Shown: positions 32,979 through 39,858 of the stretch, in pieces
Layout of the letters: every line of letters starts with the position of its first letter
Numbering within the stretch: the stretch's first letter is position 1
Assembly (NCBI RefSeq): GCF_007673235.1
Contig: NZ_VDZH01000001.1
Coordinates: forward strand, 859,261 to 923,260
Length of the DNA stretch: 64,000 bases
Reading direction: 5' to 3'
Origin: Curtobacterium pusillum
GTDB lineage: Bacteria > Actinomycetota > Actinomycetes > Actinomycetales > Microbacteriaceae
Translations under genes and position numbers: made by a program
Notes under the pieces: model-generated
Told to the model about the DNA's origin: nothing
Databases searched by the model: none
The model's input: only the letters and a program-made list of their open reading frames with translations

Positions 32979-35084
32979 ATGACGACGCCGTTCTCGGACC
33001 TCGACCAGTACACCGCTCTCCCCCGCGTGGACGGGATCGCAGTGAGCCCGGACGGCTCCCGCGTCGCGCTCACCGTCAGTGTGCTCGACGCCGACGGCAC
33101 CGGGTACCGGCGGTCGATCTGGGCGGTTCCTGGCCCGTCGTCGGACTCCGACTCTGCCCCGGTCAGGTTGACGCGCTCGTCGAAGGGCGAGGGCGGGGTC
33201 TCCTTCACCCGCTCCGGTGACCTGCTCTTCGTCTCCGGGCGTCCCGACGGTGAAGGCGACAAGGACAGCGACGCCCCGCAGCTCTGGCTCCTGCCCGCCA
33301 CCGGTGGCGAGGCCCGACCGGTCACGAAGCTCGCGGGCGGGGTGGGCGGGGTGCTCGGGACCGCGTCTGCGGCCGACACCGTCGCGGTCACGGCCGGACT
33401 GCTGCCCGGGGCCGGCACCGACCGCACGGGCGTGGTAGCTGCCGACGCCGAACTGCGCGGGCGGCGGAAGGACCGGAAGGTGCAGGCGATCCTGCACGAG
33501 ACGTACCCGGTGCGGTTCTGGGACCACGACCTCGGCCCCGACGAGACGCACGTGCTGACGCTCGACCTCGCGACGCTGCGGGAGCCGGCTCTGCACGAGA
33601 CGCCGACCGAGTCGGGCGCGTCCGACGCCCCCGCTTACCCGGCCCACCTCCCCGTGCTCACCGACCTCACGCCGGCACCCGCTCGGTCCCTCGAACACGT
33701 CGACGGGGTGGTCGCGCCCGACGGCTCGGTGGTCGTCGCGACGGTCGCCGTCCAGGAGGCCCGTGGTTCGCGATCGACGATCGTCGCCTTCGACGTCGCG
33801 AGCGGCCAGAGCACGGTGCTGTGCAGCGACGACGCCGTCGACCACGAGACACCCACCCTCAGTCACGACGGGCGGACCCTGGCGTGGGTGCGGACGCCGC
33901 GCTTCACGCCGCAGGGTGCGACGCAGCAGGAGATCTGGGTGGCCGACCTCGACGGCACCACGGTGTCCGGTGCACGACGCATCGCCACCGACTGGGACCG
34001 CTGGCCGAACGAGCTGGTCTTCGCGCACGGCGACGGTGCGCTCCTGGCGACGGCGGACCAGGACGGTCGCGCACCGGTGTTCCGGCTGCCCCTGGACGGC
34101 GGCGCCGTCGAGCAGCTGACCCACGACGACTGGGCGTACTCGAGCCTGCACGTGGCGGACGCGAGTGGCGAGGTGGTGGCGCTCCGTGCCTCCTGGGCGG
34201 CCCCGCTGCACCCCGTGCAGATCGCGACCGACGGGACGGTGACGCCGCTCGCGACACCCGCCGCACTCCCCGACATCCCCGGCCGCCTGGAGGAGGTCGA
34301 GACGACGGCCGCCGACGGCTCCCGCGTGCGCGGCTGGCTCGTCCTGCCGCCGTCCGACGCCGGCGACGGGCCGCACCCGCTGCTGCTCTGGATCCACGGC
34401 GGCCCGCTGAACTCGTGGAACCAGTGGTCCTGGCGGTGGAACCCGCAGCTCGCCGCGGCGCGTGGGTACGCGGTGCTCCTGCCGGACCCCGCACTGTCGA
34501 CCGGGTACGGGCTCGACTTCATCAACCGGGGGTGGAACGCCTGGGGTCAGGCGCCGTACACGGACCTGATGGCGATCACCGACGCGGTCGTGGCCCGGGA
34601 CGACATCGACGAGACCCGGACGGCTGCGCTCGGCGGGTCCTTCGGCGGCTTCATGGCGAACTGGGTCGCCGGGCACACCGACCGCTTCCGAGCCATCGTC
34701 ACCCACGCCAGCCTGTGGGCGCTCGACCAGTTCAACGGCACCACGGACATGTCGCAGTACTGGCAGTCGATCTTCGACGCCGACGGACTGCACGAGAACG
34801 ACCCGCAACGGTTCGTGGCGGACATCACCTCACCGATGCTCGTCATCCACGGCGACAAGGACTACCGGGTGCCGATCGGCGAGGGCCTCCGGCTGTGGTC
34901 CGAGCTGGCCGAGCACCACGCGTCGGCCGACGGGACGATGCCGCACCGGTTCCTGTACTTCCCGGACGAGAACCACTGGGTGCTCAAGCCGCAGCACGCG
35001 GTGGTCTGGTACGAGACGGTGTTCGCGTTCCTCGAGCAGCACGTGCGCGGCGGCGAGTGGCAGCGACCGGAGCTGCTCGGGTAG
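32979..35084 (+). CDS. S9-family (acylaminoacyl/prolyl oligopeptidase-type) peptidase
   Basis: 701 residues. The N-terminal beta-propeller (about 1-430) starts with LPRVDGIAVSPDGSRVALTV, and the C-terminal alpha/beta hydrolase domain carries LGGSFGGFMANW (Ser about 554), VIHGDKDYRVP (Asp about 628) and FPDENHWV (His about 666). No signal peptide, so it is a cytosolic peptidase. Length and layout are normal for S9C enzymes. Confidence 0.93.
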   Translation: MTTPFSDLDQYTALPRVDGIAVSPDGSRVALTVSVLDADGTGYRRSIWAVPGPSSDSDSAPVRLTRSSKGEGGVSFTRSGDLLFVSGRPDGEGDKDSDAPQLWLLPATGGEARPVTKLAGGVGGVLGTASAADTVAVTAGLLPGAGTDRTGVVAADAELRGRRKDRKVQAILHETYPVRFWDHDLGPDETHVLTLDLATLREPALHETPTESGASDAPAYPAHLPVLTDLTPAPARSLEHVDGVVAPDGSVVVATVAVQEARGSRSTIVAFDVASGQSTVLCSDDAVDHETPTLSHDGRTLAWVRTPRFTPQGATQQEIWVADLDGTTVSGARRIATDWDRWPNELVFAHGDGALLATADQDGRAPVFRLPLDGGAVEQLTHDDWAYSSLHVADASGEVVALRASWAAPLHPVQIATDGTVTPLATPAALPDIPGRLEEVETTAADGSRVRGWLVLPPSDAGDGPHPLLLWIHGGPLNSWNQWSWRWNPQLAAARGYAVLLPDPALSTGYGLDFINRGWNAWGQAPYTDLMAITDAVVARDDIDETRTAALGGSFGGFMANWVAGHTDRFRAIVTHASLWALDQFNGTTDMSQYWQSIFDADGLHENDPQRFVADITSPMLVIHGDKDYRVPIGEGLRLWSELAEHHASADGTMPHRFLYFPDENHWVLKPQHAVVWYETVFAFLEQHVRGGEWQRPELLG

Positions 35085-35110
35085 GGCGCCGGGCCGATCC
35101 GACCCGGGTC

Positions 35111-35140
35111 GGCCTGCGTTGGCCTGCGTTGGCCTGCGTT
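35111..35140. repeat. Three exact copies of GGCCTGCGTT
   Basis: A 10-bp unit is repeated three times and followed by GGCC, between the convergent peptidase and acyl-CoA dehydrogenase genes. Flanking CGGGTCGG and CCGGTCCG suggest slippage inside a small hairpin. Confidence 0.8.
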
Positions 35141-35153
35141 GGCCCGGTCCGAC

Positions 35154-36347
35154 CTACACGAACGCGGCCTGGCCGGTGATCGCGCGGCCGACGATGAGGG
35201 TGTTCACCTCGCGCGTGCCCTCGTACGAGTAGATCGCCTCGGCGTCCGCGAAGAACCGCGCGACACCCTTGTCGAGCACGATGCCGTTGCCGCCCTGCAC
35301 CTCGCGGCACCATCCCACGGTCTCGCGCATCTTCGCGGTCGCGAACGCCTTTGCCAGGGCGGAGTGCTCGTCGCCCCCGACGCCGGCGTCCTGCATGGCC
35401 GAAGCCTGCGTGCAGAGCGCGATCGAAGCGGTGATGTTCGACAGCGACTTCACGAGCAGGTCCTGCACGAGCTGGTGCGACGCGATCGGCTTGCCGAACT
35501 GGATCCGCTCGCGGGCGTAGGCGAGGGCGGCTTCGTAGGCGCCGACCGCGATGCCGACGGCCTGCCAGGCCACCTCGGTGCGGGTCAGGCGGAGCACCTC
35601 GGCCGTCGAACGGAACGAGTCGGCGCGCTGGAGTCGACGCGACTCCGGCACCCGCACCCCCTGCATGACGATGTCGGCGTTCTGCACCCCACGCAGCGCG
35701 ATCTTGTCCTCGATCTTGGTGGCGGTGAAGCCGGGGGTGTCCGTGGTGACCAGGAAGCCCTTCACCTGCTCGTCGGCGACGTCCTTCGCCCAGATGACGA
35801 CGACGTCGGCGAAGGTGGCGTTGCCGATCCAGCGCTTCTCACCGTCGAGCACCCACGAGTCGCCGTCGCGGCGGGCGGTGGTGCGCAGGCCACGGGCGGA
35901 GTCGCTGCCGGACAGCGGTTCGGTCAGGCCGAACGCCCCGATGAGTTCGCCGGCGGCCATGCGCGGCAGCCACTCGCGCTGCTGTTCCTCGCTGCCGGCG
36001 ACGGCGATCGAGTTCATCGCCAGACCCGACTGCACACCGATGAACGTCGCGACGCTGGCGTCGACGCGTCCGAGTTCGAGCGCAGCCCACCCGCGGTACA
36101 CGGCCGAGTTCTCGAACTGGCGCACCAGCGGGATCCCCGGCCCGTACATGCCCAGCTCGGCGAGGGGCGCGATCACCTGCATCGGGAACTCGGCGCGTGC
36201 CCAGTACCCGTCGGCGATGGGCGCGACCTCGCGCGCGAGGTACTCGCGGAGCCGCCCGATCGACGCGCGCTCCGGCTCGGTCAGCTGTTGTTGGAAGCCG
36301 TAGAAGTCCGATTCGAGGAGGCCCGTCGTGGGCGTCAGCGTTGACAT
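35154..36347 (-). CDS. Acyl-CoA dehydrogenase
   Basis: 397 residues. Standard ACAD blocks: IGAFGLTEPLSGSDSARGLRTTA (FAD and substrate contacts), EKRWIGNATFADVVVIWAKD, and at the C-terminus YSYEGTREVNTLIVGRAITG, where the glutamate is at the catalytic-base position of glutaryl-CoA dehydrogenase-type enzymes. Divergent from a QsdR/TetR-type regulator and close to a thioesterase, which points to a small regulated acyl-CoA degradation locus. Confidence 0.93.
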   Translation of the reverse strand: MSTLTPTTGLLESDFYGFQQQLTEPERASIGRLREYLAREVAPIADGYWARAEFPMQVIAPLAELGMYGPGIPLVRQFENSAVYRGWAALELGRVDASVATFIGVQSGLAMNSIAVAGSEEQQREWLPRMAAGELIGAFGLTEPLSGSDSARGLRTTARRDGDSWVLDGEKRWIGNATFADVVVIWAKDVADEQVKGFLVTTDTPGFTATKIEDKIALRGVQNADIVMQGVRVPESRRLQRADSFRSTAEVLRLTRTEVAWQAVGIAVGAYEAALAYARERIQFGKPIASHQLVQDLLVKSLSNITASIALCTQASAMQDAGVGGDEHSALAKAFATAKMRETVGWCREVQGGNGIVLDKGVARFFADAEAIYSYEGTREVNTLIVGRAITGQAAFV

Positions 36348-36394
36348 GGAACCAACGATGCATCATTCTCGAAAACGTTGCAAGAGAGGACCGC

Positions 36395-37003
36395 GTGTAC
36401 ACATCGGATTCTGCGCTGCGCGCCTTCCGGGAGGCCCGCCACACGTTCATCGACGGCTCACGGATCGACATGGGCGCGTTGGCTGCCGCACTCGGCGTGG
36501 ACCGTACGTCGCTGTTCCGGTGGGTGGGCAACCGTGACCGGTTGCTGTCCGAGATCCTGTGGTCCCTCGCAGTCCCGACGCTCGACCGGGCGTCCCGTGC
36601 TGCCGACACGATCGGGTCGTCCGGAGCGGCGCGCATCGTCGACGTGCTCGACCGGTTCACCGCCGACCTCATCGAGGCCACCTACTTCCGCGCCTTCCTG
36701 ACCCGCGAGCCCGCGCGGGCGATGCGCCTGCTGACCACCTCGGAGAGCGACGTGCAGAGCCGGTTCGTCGAGCGGGTCACCGCGCTCGTGGTCGAGGAGC
36801 AGTCGTCCGGCGAGTTCGATCCGGCGCCGTTGTCCTCCGAGGAGCTGGCAAGGCTGCTCGTCCGGATCTCAGAGTCGTTCACCTACGCTGAGTTCATCTC
36901 CGGCGAGGCCCCCGACCCCGTCCGGGCACGCGCCGCGTTCGAGTACGTGCTGCGCCCCGCCGCCGATCACGCCACACCCGCACCTCCGATCGGAGACCGA
37001 TGA
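36395..37003 (+). CDS. QsdR/TetR-type transcriptional regulator
   Basis: 202 residues from GTG 36395 with GAGAGGA upstream. N-terminal HTH: ALRAFREARHTFIDG, DMGALAAALGVDRTSLFRWVGNRDRLLSEI. This pattern matches the QsdR group of TetR-like regulators, which control lactone or acyl-CoA degradation. The divergent gap contains CAACG...CGTTG and GATGCATC symmetries suited to an operator. It overlaps the thioesterase gene by ATGA, so the two are co-translated. Confidence 0.85.
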   Translation: MYTSDSALRAFREARHTFIDGSRIDMGALAAALGVDRTSLFRWVGNRDRLLSEILWSLAVPTLDRASRAADTIGSSGAARIVDVLDRFTADLIEATYFRAFLTREPARAMRLLTTSESDVQSRFVERVTALVVEEQSSGEFDPAPLSSEELARLLVRISESFTYAEFISGEAPDPVRARAAFEYVLRPAADHATPAPPIGDR

Positions 37004-37443
37004 CCATCGACGAGTACCCGTTCCGCCGCCTCTACCCCACGCGCTGGAACGACAACGACATGTTCGGGCACGTCAACAACACGATCTACTACTCGGCGAT
37101 GGACAACGCGTCGACGTACTGGTTCCGCGAGGAAGCGGGCCTGGACCCGTTCACGTCGGAGTGGATCGCGGTCTTGGTGTCGTCGAGCTGCCGGTTCGTC
37201 GAGTCCGCCGTCTGGCCGGACGTCATCGAGGTCGGGATGCGGTCCAAGCACCTCGGCAACACCAGCCTGTCGTGGGAGTTCGGCCTGTTCCGTCAGTCCG
37301 ACGGAGCCCTGCTCGCCACCGGTGAGTTCGTGCACGTCATCATCGACCGCGAGGGCGCCCGCCGACCGATCCCCCTGCCGGAGTCGCTGCGCGCGCTCGT
37401 GACCGGCACGATGGTCGCCCAGGAGCCCGCCGTCGCCGACTGA
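37000..37443 (+). CDS. Acyl-CoA thioesterase (hotdog fold, 4HBT)
   Basis: 147 residues. The active-site segment TRWNDNDMFGHVNNTIYYSAMDNASTYWF carries the Asp and HVNN typical of 4-hydroxybenzoyl-CoA thioesterase-like proteins. ATG 37000 overlaps the regulator stop (ATGA). Its C-terminal sequence, LVTGTMVAQEPAVAD, recurs as a separate remnant at 39186-39254, on the far side of the inserted effector gene. Confidence 0.92.
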   Translation: MTIDEYPFRRLYPTRWNDNDMFGHVNNTIYYSAMDNASTYWFREEAGLDPFTSEWIAVLVSSSCRFVESAVWPDVIEVGMRSKHLGNTSLSWEFGLFRQSDGALLATGEFVHVIIDREGARRPIPLPESLRALVTGTMVAQEPAVAD

Positions 37444-37479
37444 CCCACTGCCCGTCGCGCCGGACCCGGCCGCGCCGCC

Positions 37480-37539
37480 GCACAACCAAAGCGCTCCCGA
37501 ACCACGCGATCGTGCGGTTCGGGAGCACTTTGGTTGTGC
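37480..37539. repeat. Near-perfect 60-bp palindrome
   Basis: Arms GCACAACCAAAGCGCTCCCG and CGGGAGCACTTTGGTTGTGC enclose AACCACGCGATCGTGCGGTT. The stem has about 29 base pairs with few mismatches. It follows the thioesterase gene by 36 bp. Single copy in the window. Confidence 0.8.
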
Positions 37540-37558
37540 GAGCCGAAACCGAATCGGG

Positions 37559-37696
37559 TCAAGGCCGGTGGTCGTCCCGCTGCGGCCGGCGCAACCGAGC
37601 CGCCAGGTCGTCGCCGGCGGGCTTCGCACCGTTCAGCGTGCCGACCACAGCCCCGATCGTCCGCACGACGAACCCGATTCCCGACCAGGCGCTCTC
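37559..37696 (-). pseudogene. C-terminal fragment of a small gene split by insertion (right-hand half at 39120-39179)
   Basis: Reading the minus strand in frame to TGA 37559 gives ESAWSGIGFVVRTIGAVVG then TLNGAKPAGDDLAARLRRP and QRDDHRP. Third codon positions are almost all G or C, as in the host genes, and this stops abruptly at about 37697, where AT-rich sequence begins. Joined at the shared GAGAGC to the fragment at 39120, it gives one uninterrupted small protein of about 63 residues. It could also be expressed on its own from GTG 37738 (59 residues). Confidence 0.4.
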
Positions 37697-37816
37697 CGAC
37701 TCGAACTGATCACATAGATTTCCGCGGTTGCGGAACACGACTCCTCAGAACGTCGGTGACTGCTGTTAGTCTCCGGCCAGAGGCGACGACGCCTCACCTA
37801 CCCGAGGAGCCCGTAA

Positions 37817-38932
37817 GTGGAAGCATTTGTGATCATGCCCTTTGGCGGAGACTTCGACGAAGTCTTCACCGATCTGATCGAACCAGCTCTCGCCGAGCTC
37901 GGCTTCAAGGTCACGCGCGCTGACCTGTCCAACAATCAGGAGCAGATCCTGAAAGACATCGTCAACATGATTGCGAGCGCGGAGCTCATCATCGCCGACG
38001 TCACCGGCCTGAACGGCAACGTAATGTACGAACTCGGCCTGGCACACGCGATGGGGCGCAAGACTGCGATCATCACACGCAACATCGATGAACTCCCGTT
38101 TGATCTGCGCTCGTACCGCGTGACCTCCTACAAGACAACGTTCACGGCGGCGCCCGCTCTTGCCAAGCGCCTCAAAGAGATTGGGCAGGGTGTCATCGAC
38201 GGGACGGCAACATTCGGCAACCCTGTCCAGGATTTCGCGCCTGCATCCATCGGGAGAGATGAGCGCGTATCCGAAGCTCCCGCGGCTCCAGCCACCAGCG
38301 GCAGTTCGGAGTCGTCGCCCGGTACGGACAGCGCTGCCGACTTCGGTCTACTGGACTGGACCGATGCCGTCACAAGAGCGTCTGATCGGGTCAAGGAGAA
38401 GGCCGACCTCATCGGTGAGGCGACTTTCGATATCGGCGAACGCGCGGAGAAGGCTACGAAGCGGATGAACTCCGCAACCGAGCAACTCGGCGCGAGCGCG
38501 GCACCTACGCTCTTGCGTCTGATGAAGGAGACGGCGGCAGAGTTTGACAACTACGCCGAGAAACTTGAGCGACTGAACCCGGAGCTGGCGGACGCAGTGA
38601 AGGAGCTCGGGGACGGTACGAACGGCATCGCGCGGAGCCGCCGCGCAACGACAGATCAGGAACGCGCAATCATGCGAACTGAAGTCGCCGACTTGAGGGA
38701 CGCCGAAGCGACGTTCGAGACCGCGGTGAACAGCGTGATGGAGTTCGGGCTGATCGTGGCTGACCTGCCGCCAGTGCAGCAGGACATGACGCGTGCAGGA
38801 CGTCGCGTTACAAATGCCATCGGCGAGACTGCGCAGATCATCGAGACCTGCCGCTCGGAGATTGCTCGCGCCCGCACTTTGCTCGAAGCCCGGCTCGGTG
38901 AGGACGACGACTCGACGCCGGCGGCTGCCTGA
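37817..38932 (+). CDS. NDT/TIR-like domain effector with helical C-terminus (candidate conflict protein)
   Basis: 371 residues from GTG 37817, with GAGGAG 8 nt upstream. Residues 1-110 form an alpha/beta domain: AFVIMPFGGDFDEVFTDLI, AELIIADVTGLNGN and VMYELGLAHAMGRKTAIIT. The AD-x-T-x2-N-x-NV-x-YELG-x-AHA pattern belongs to nucleoside 2-deoxyribosyltransferase/TIR-like proteins, where the YELG glutamate is usually the catalytic residue for glycosidic-bond or NAD cleavage. A Ser/Pro/Ala linker (about 150-175) leads to about 190 residues of heptad-like helices. No signal or membrane segment. GC and codon use (TTT, GAT, ATT, AAT) differ from all neighbours, so it is probably horizontally acquired. 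Function not established. Confidence 0.85.
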   Translation: MEAFVIMPFGGDFDEVFTDLIEPALAELGFKVTRADLSNNQEQILKDIVNMIASAELIIADVTGLNGNVMYELGLAHAMGRKTAIITRNIDELPFDLRSYRVTSYKTTFTAAPALAKRLKEIGQGVIDGTATFGNPVQDFAPASIGRDERVSEAPAAPATSGSSESSPGTDSAADFGLLDWTDAVTRASDRVKEKADLIGEATFDIGERAEKATKRMNSATEQLGASAAPTLLRLMKETAAEFDNYAEKLERLNPELADAVKELGDGTNGIARSRRATTDQERAIMRTEVADLRDAEATFETAVNSVMEFGLIVADLPPVQQDMTRAGRRVTNAIGETAQIIETCRSEIARARTLLEARLGEDDDSTPAAA

Positions 38933-39091
38933 CGACGTCTTGCTCTGCCGGGCCGATCGGACCTTGCTCTCGACTTCGACGAGGAACGTGGATCACCCTC
39001 TGGGGCCCAGGACTTTGATCCCTTAGGAACGTACCTCCGGGACGTTCTGTCTCCATACGGGCCATTCTGGCCAAGATTCTGAGAATGACGA

Positions 39092-39122
39092 AGCCCCCGA
39101 GATGAAGCTCATTTCGGGGGCT
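39092..39122 (+). terminator. Terminator-like hairpin after the effector gene
   Basis: AGCCCCCGAGATGA-AGC-TCATTTCGGGGGCT has 14-bp arms with one G-T pair and a 3-nt loop, a strong structure. There is no T-run, as usual in high-GC actinobacteria. It touches the right direct repeat. Confidence 0.65.
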
Positions 39123-39179
39123 CTCGTCGTACCAGGTCATGATCGGACCGATGAGCTCCCCGGCCTTGTCGATCCCCAT
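39120..39179 (-). pseudogene. N-terminal fragment of the small gene split by insertion
   Basis: From ATG 39179 the minus strand reads MGIDKAGELIGPIMTWYDES with strongly G/C-ending codons, then runs into the AT-richer insertion. GAGAGC at the break is in the same reading phase as GAGAGC at 37691-37696, so the join ...TWYDE-S-AWSGIGF is open. The start codon is uncertain. Confidence 0.4.
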
Positions 39180-39185
39180 CCGCGA

Positions 39186-39254
39186 CTGCCCGCCGAACTC
39201 CGCGAGCTCGTGACCGGCTCGATGGTCGCGCAGCAGCCCGCCGTCGCCGACTGA
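39186..39254 (+). pseudogene. Remnant 3' end of a thioesterase gene
   Basis: Reads LPAELRELVTGSMVAQQPAVAD then TGA, against LPESLRALVTGTMVAQEPAVAD at the end of the intact thioesterase (37443). Forty bases around the stop are about 93 percent identical. No thioesterase body precedes it, so it is a duplicated or recombined tail beside the insertion. Confidence 0.75.
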
Positions 39255-39259
39255 CGACC

Positions 39260-39700
39260 TCAGCTCTTGAGGGCAGCGAGCTCGAGGTTGATGTCGTCGG
39301 GGTCCTGCACGGACAGGATCACCATGCCGGCGTCGCCGAGGTCGGTGACCTCGCCGTGCTCGACCCCTGCGGCGTCGAGACGTGCAGCCGCCTGGTGCAG
39401 CTCGTCGACCGACCCCACGACGAAGCTCACGTGGTCGAGCCCGACGGTGTCCGGGTTGAACGTCTGCCCCGCCGGAGCGACCGGGCGGAGACCGAAGACC
39501 TGATCGCCGAGCCGGAACACGGAGCCGCCGTAGAAGCGCTCGCGGTCCTCGCGCACGCCGGGCTCGTCGACCTGGTCGCTGAAGTCGATGGCCGGATCGG
39601 TGCCGAGCAGCTGCTGGTAGAACGCCTTGCTGCGGTGGATGTCGGTCACGGTGACGCGGACGTGGGCGAGGGCGGTCGGGCGTGCGAACGGTTCGGTCAT
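39260..39700 (-). CDS. VOC-family (glyoxalase-like) protein
   Basis: 146 residues from ATG 39700 with AGGAG about 8 nt upstream. ALAHVRVTVTDIHRSKAFYQQLLGTD and LDHVSFVVGSVDELHQAAARL give the two beta-alpha-beta-beta-beta modules, and the C-terminal ILSVQDPDDINLEL places a possible metal-binding Glu. Enzymatic role unknown. Its stop lies only 6 bp from the thioesterase remnant. Confidence 0.9.
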   Translation of the reverse strand: MTEPFARPTALAHVRVTVTDIHRSKAFYQQLLGTDPAIDFSDQVDEPGVREDRERFYGGSVFRLGDQVFGLRPVAPAGQTFNPDTVGLDHVSFVVGSVDELHQAAARLDAAGVEHGEVTDLGDAGMVILSVQDPDDINLELAALKS

Positions 39701-39813
39701 GGTGGAGCTCCTCCGGGTTCGACCCGACGCAGGGCCGTCGGGTGCGCGCCGTGGTTGCGACGCGCACCCGAGGCAACGCTGTGCCCCTCCGAAGTACCCG
39801 ACACCATGCGGCG

Positions 39814-39858
39814 ACCGGACAGCGGCGCTGGACCCGAACGCCAGCGCCGCGGTCCGGT
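39814..39858 (-). terminator. Terminator hairpin after putA
   Basis: Arms ACCGGACAGCGGCGCTGG and CCAGCGCCGCGGTCCGGT with a 9-nt loop form an 18-bp stem with one mismatch, starting right at the putA stop codon on the minus strand. Confidence 0.75.

Larger units (their letters stand above)
37691..39125. mobile_element. Putative 1.4-kb inserted cassette flanked by GCTCTC direct repeats
   Basis: Copies of GCTCTC at 37691-37696 and 39120-39125 bound a segment of visibly lower GC. It holds one gene with its own ribosome binding site and a terminator hairpin ending at the right boundary. The flanking sequences can be rejoined into one small open frame across the repeat. No transposase or integrase is present, so the mode of entry is unknown. 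Confidence 0.45.
38933..39185. other. Non-coding right part of the insertion and junction
   Basis: No gene. It includes AGGAACGT direct copies (38981, 39025), an inverted pair AGGAACGT/ACGTTCT near 39025-39048, the terminator hairpin at 39092-39122, and the gene fragment at 39120-39179. Confidence 0.5.

Noticed and set aside
35111..35140. Short tandem repeat considered as a CRISPR or regulatory array
   Set aside because: Units are 10 bp with no spacers and only three copies; it is a simple slippage repeat. No CRISPR array or cas gene is seen in the window.
37559..37738. Free-standing 59-codon gene starting at GTG 37738
   Set aside because: The first ten codons have AT-rich usage unlike the rest, and the coding-like part begins at the insertion boundary. 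It is better explained as a gene fragment, although expression cannot be excluded.
37817..38932. Calling the effector gene a simple nucleoside 2-deoxyribosyltransferase for nucleotide salvage
   Set aside because: Those enzymes are about 150 residues and lack a long helical tail; the foreign base composition and insertion context also argue against a salvage role.
38941..39125. Possible tRNA or att site at the right end of the insertion
   Set aside because: The strong hairpin is a terminator-like stem. No cloverleaf, TTCRA loop or CCA end can be drawn, so no tRNA gene is called.
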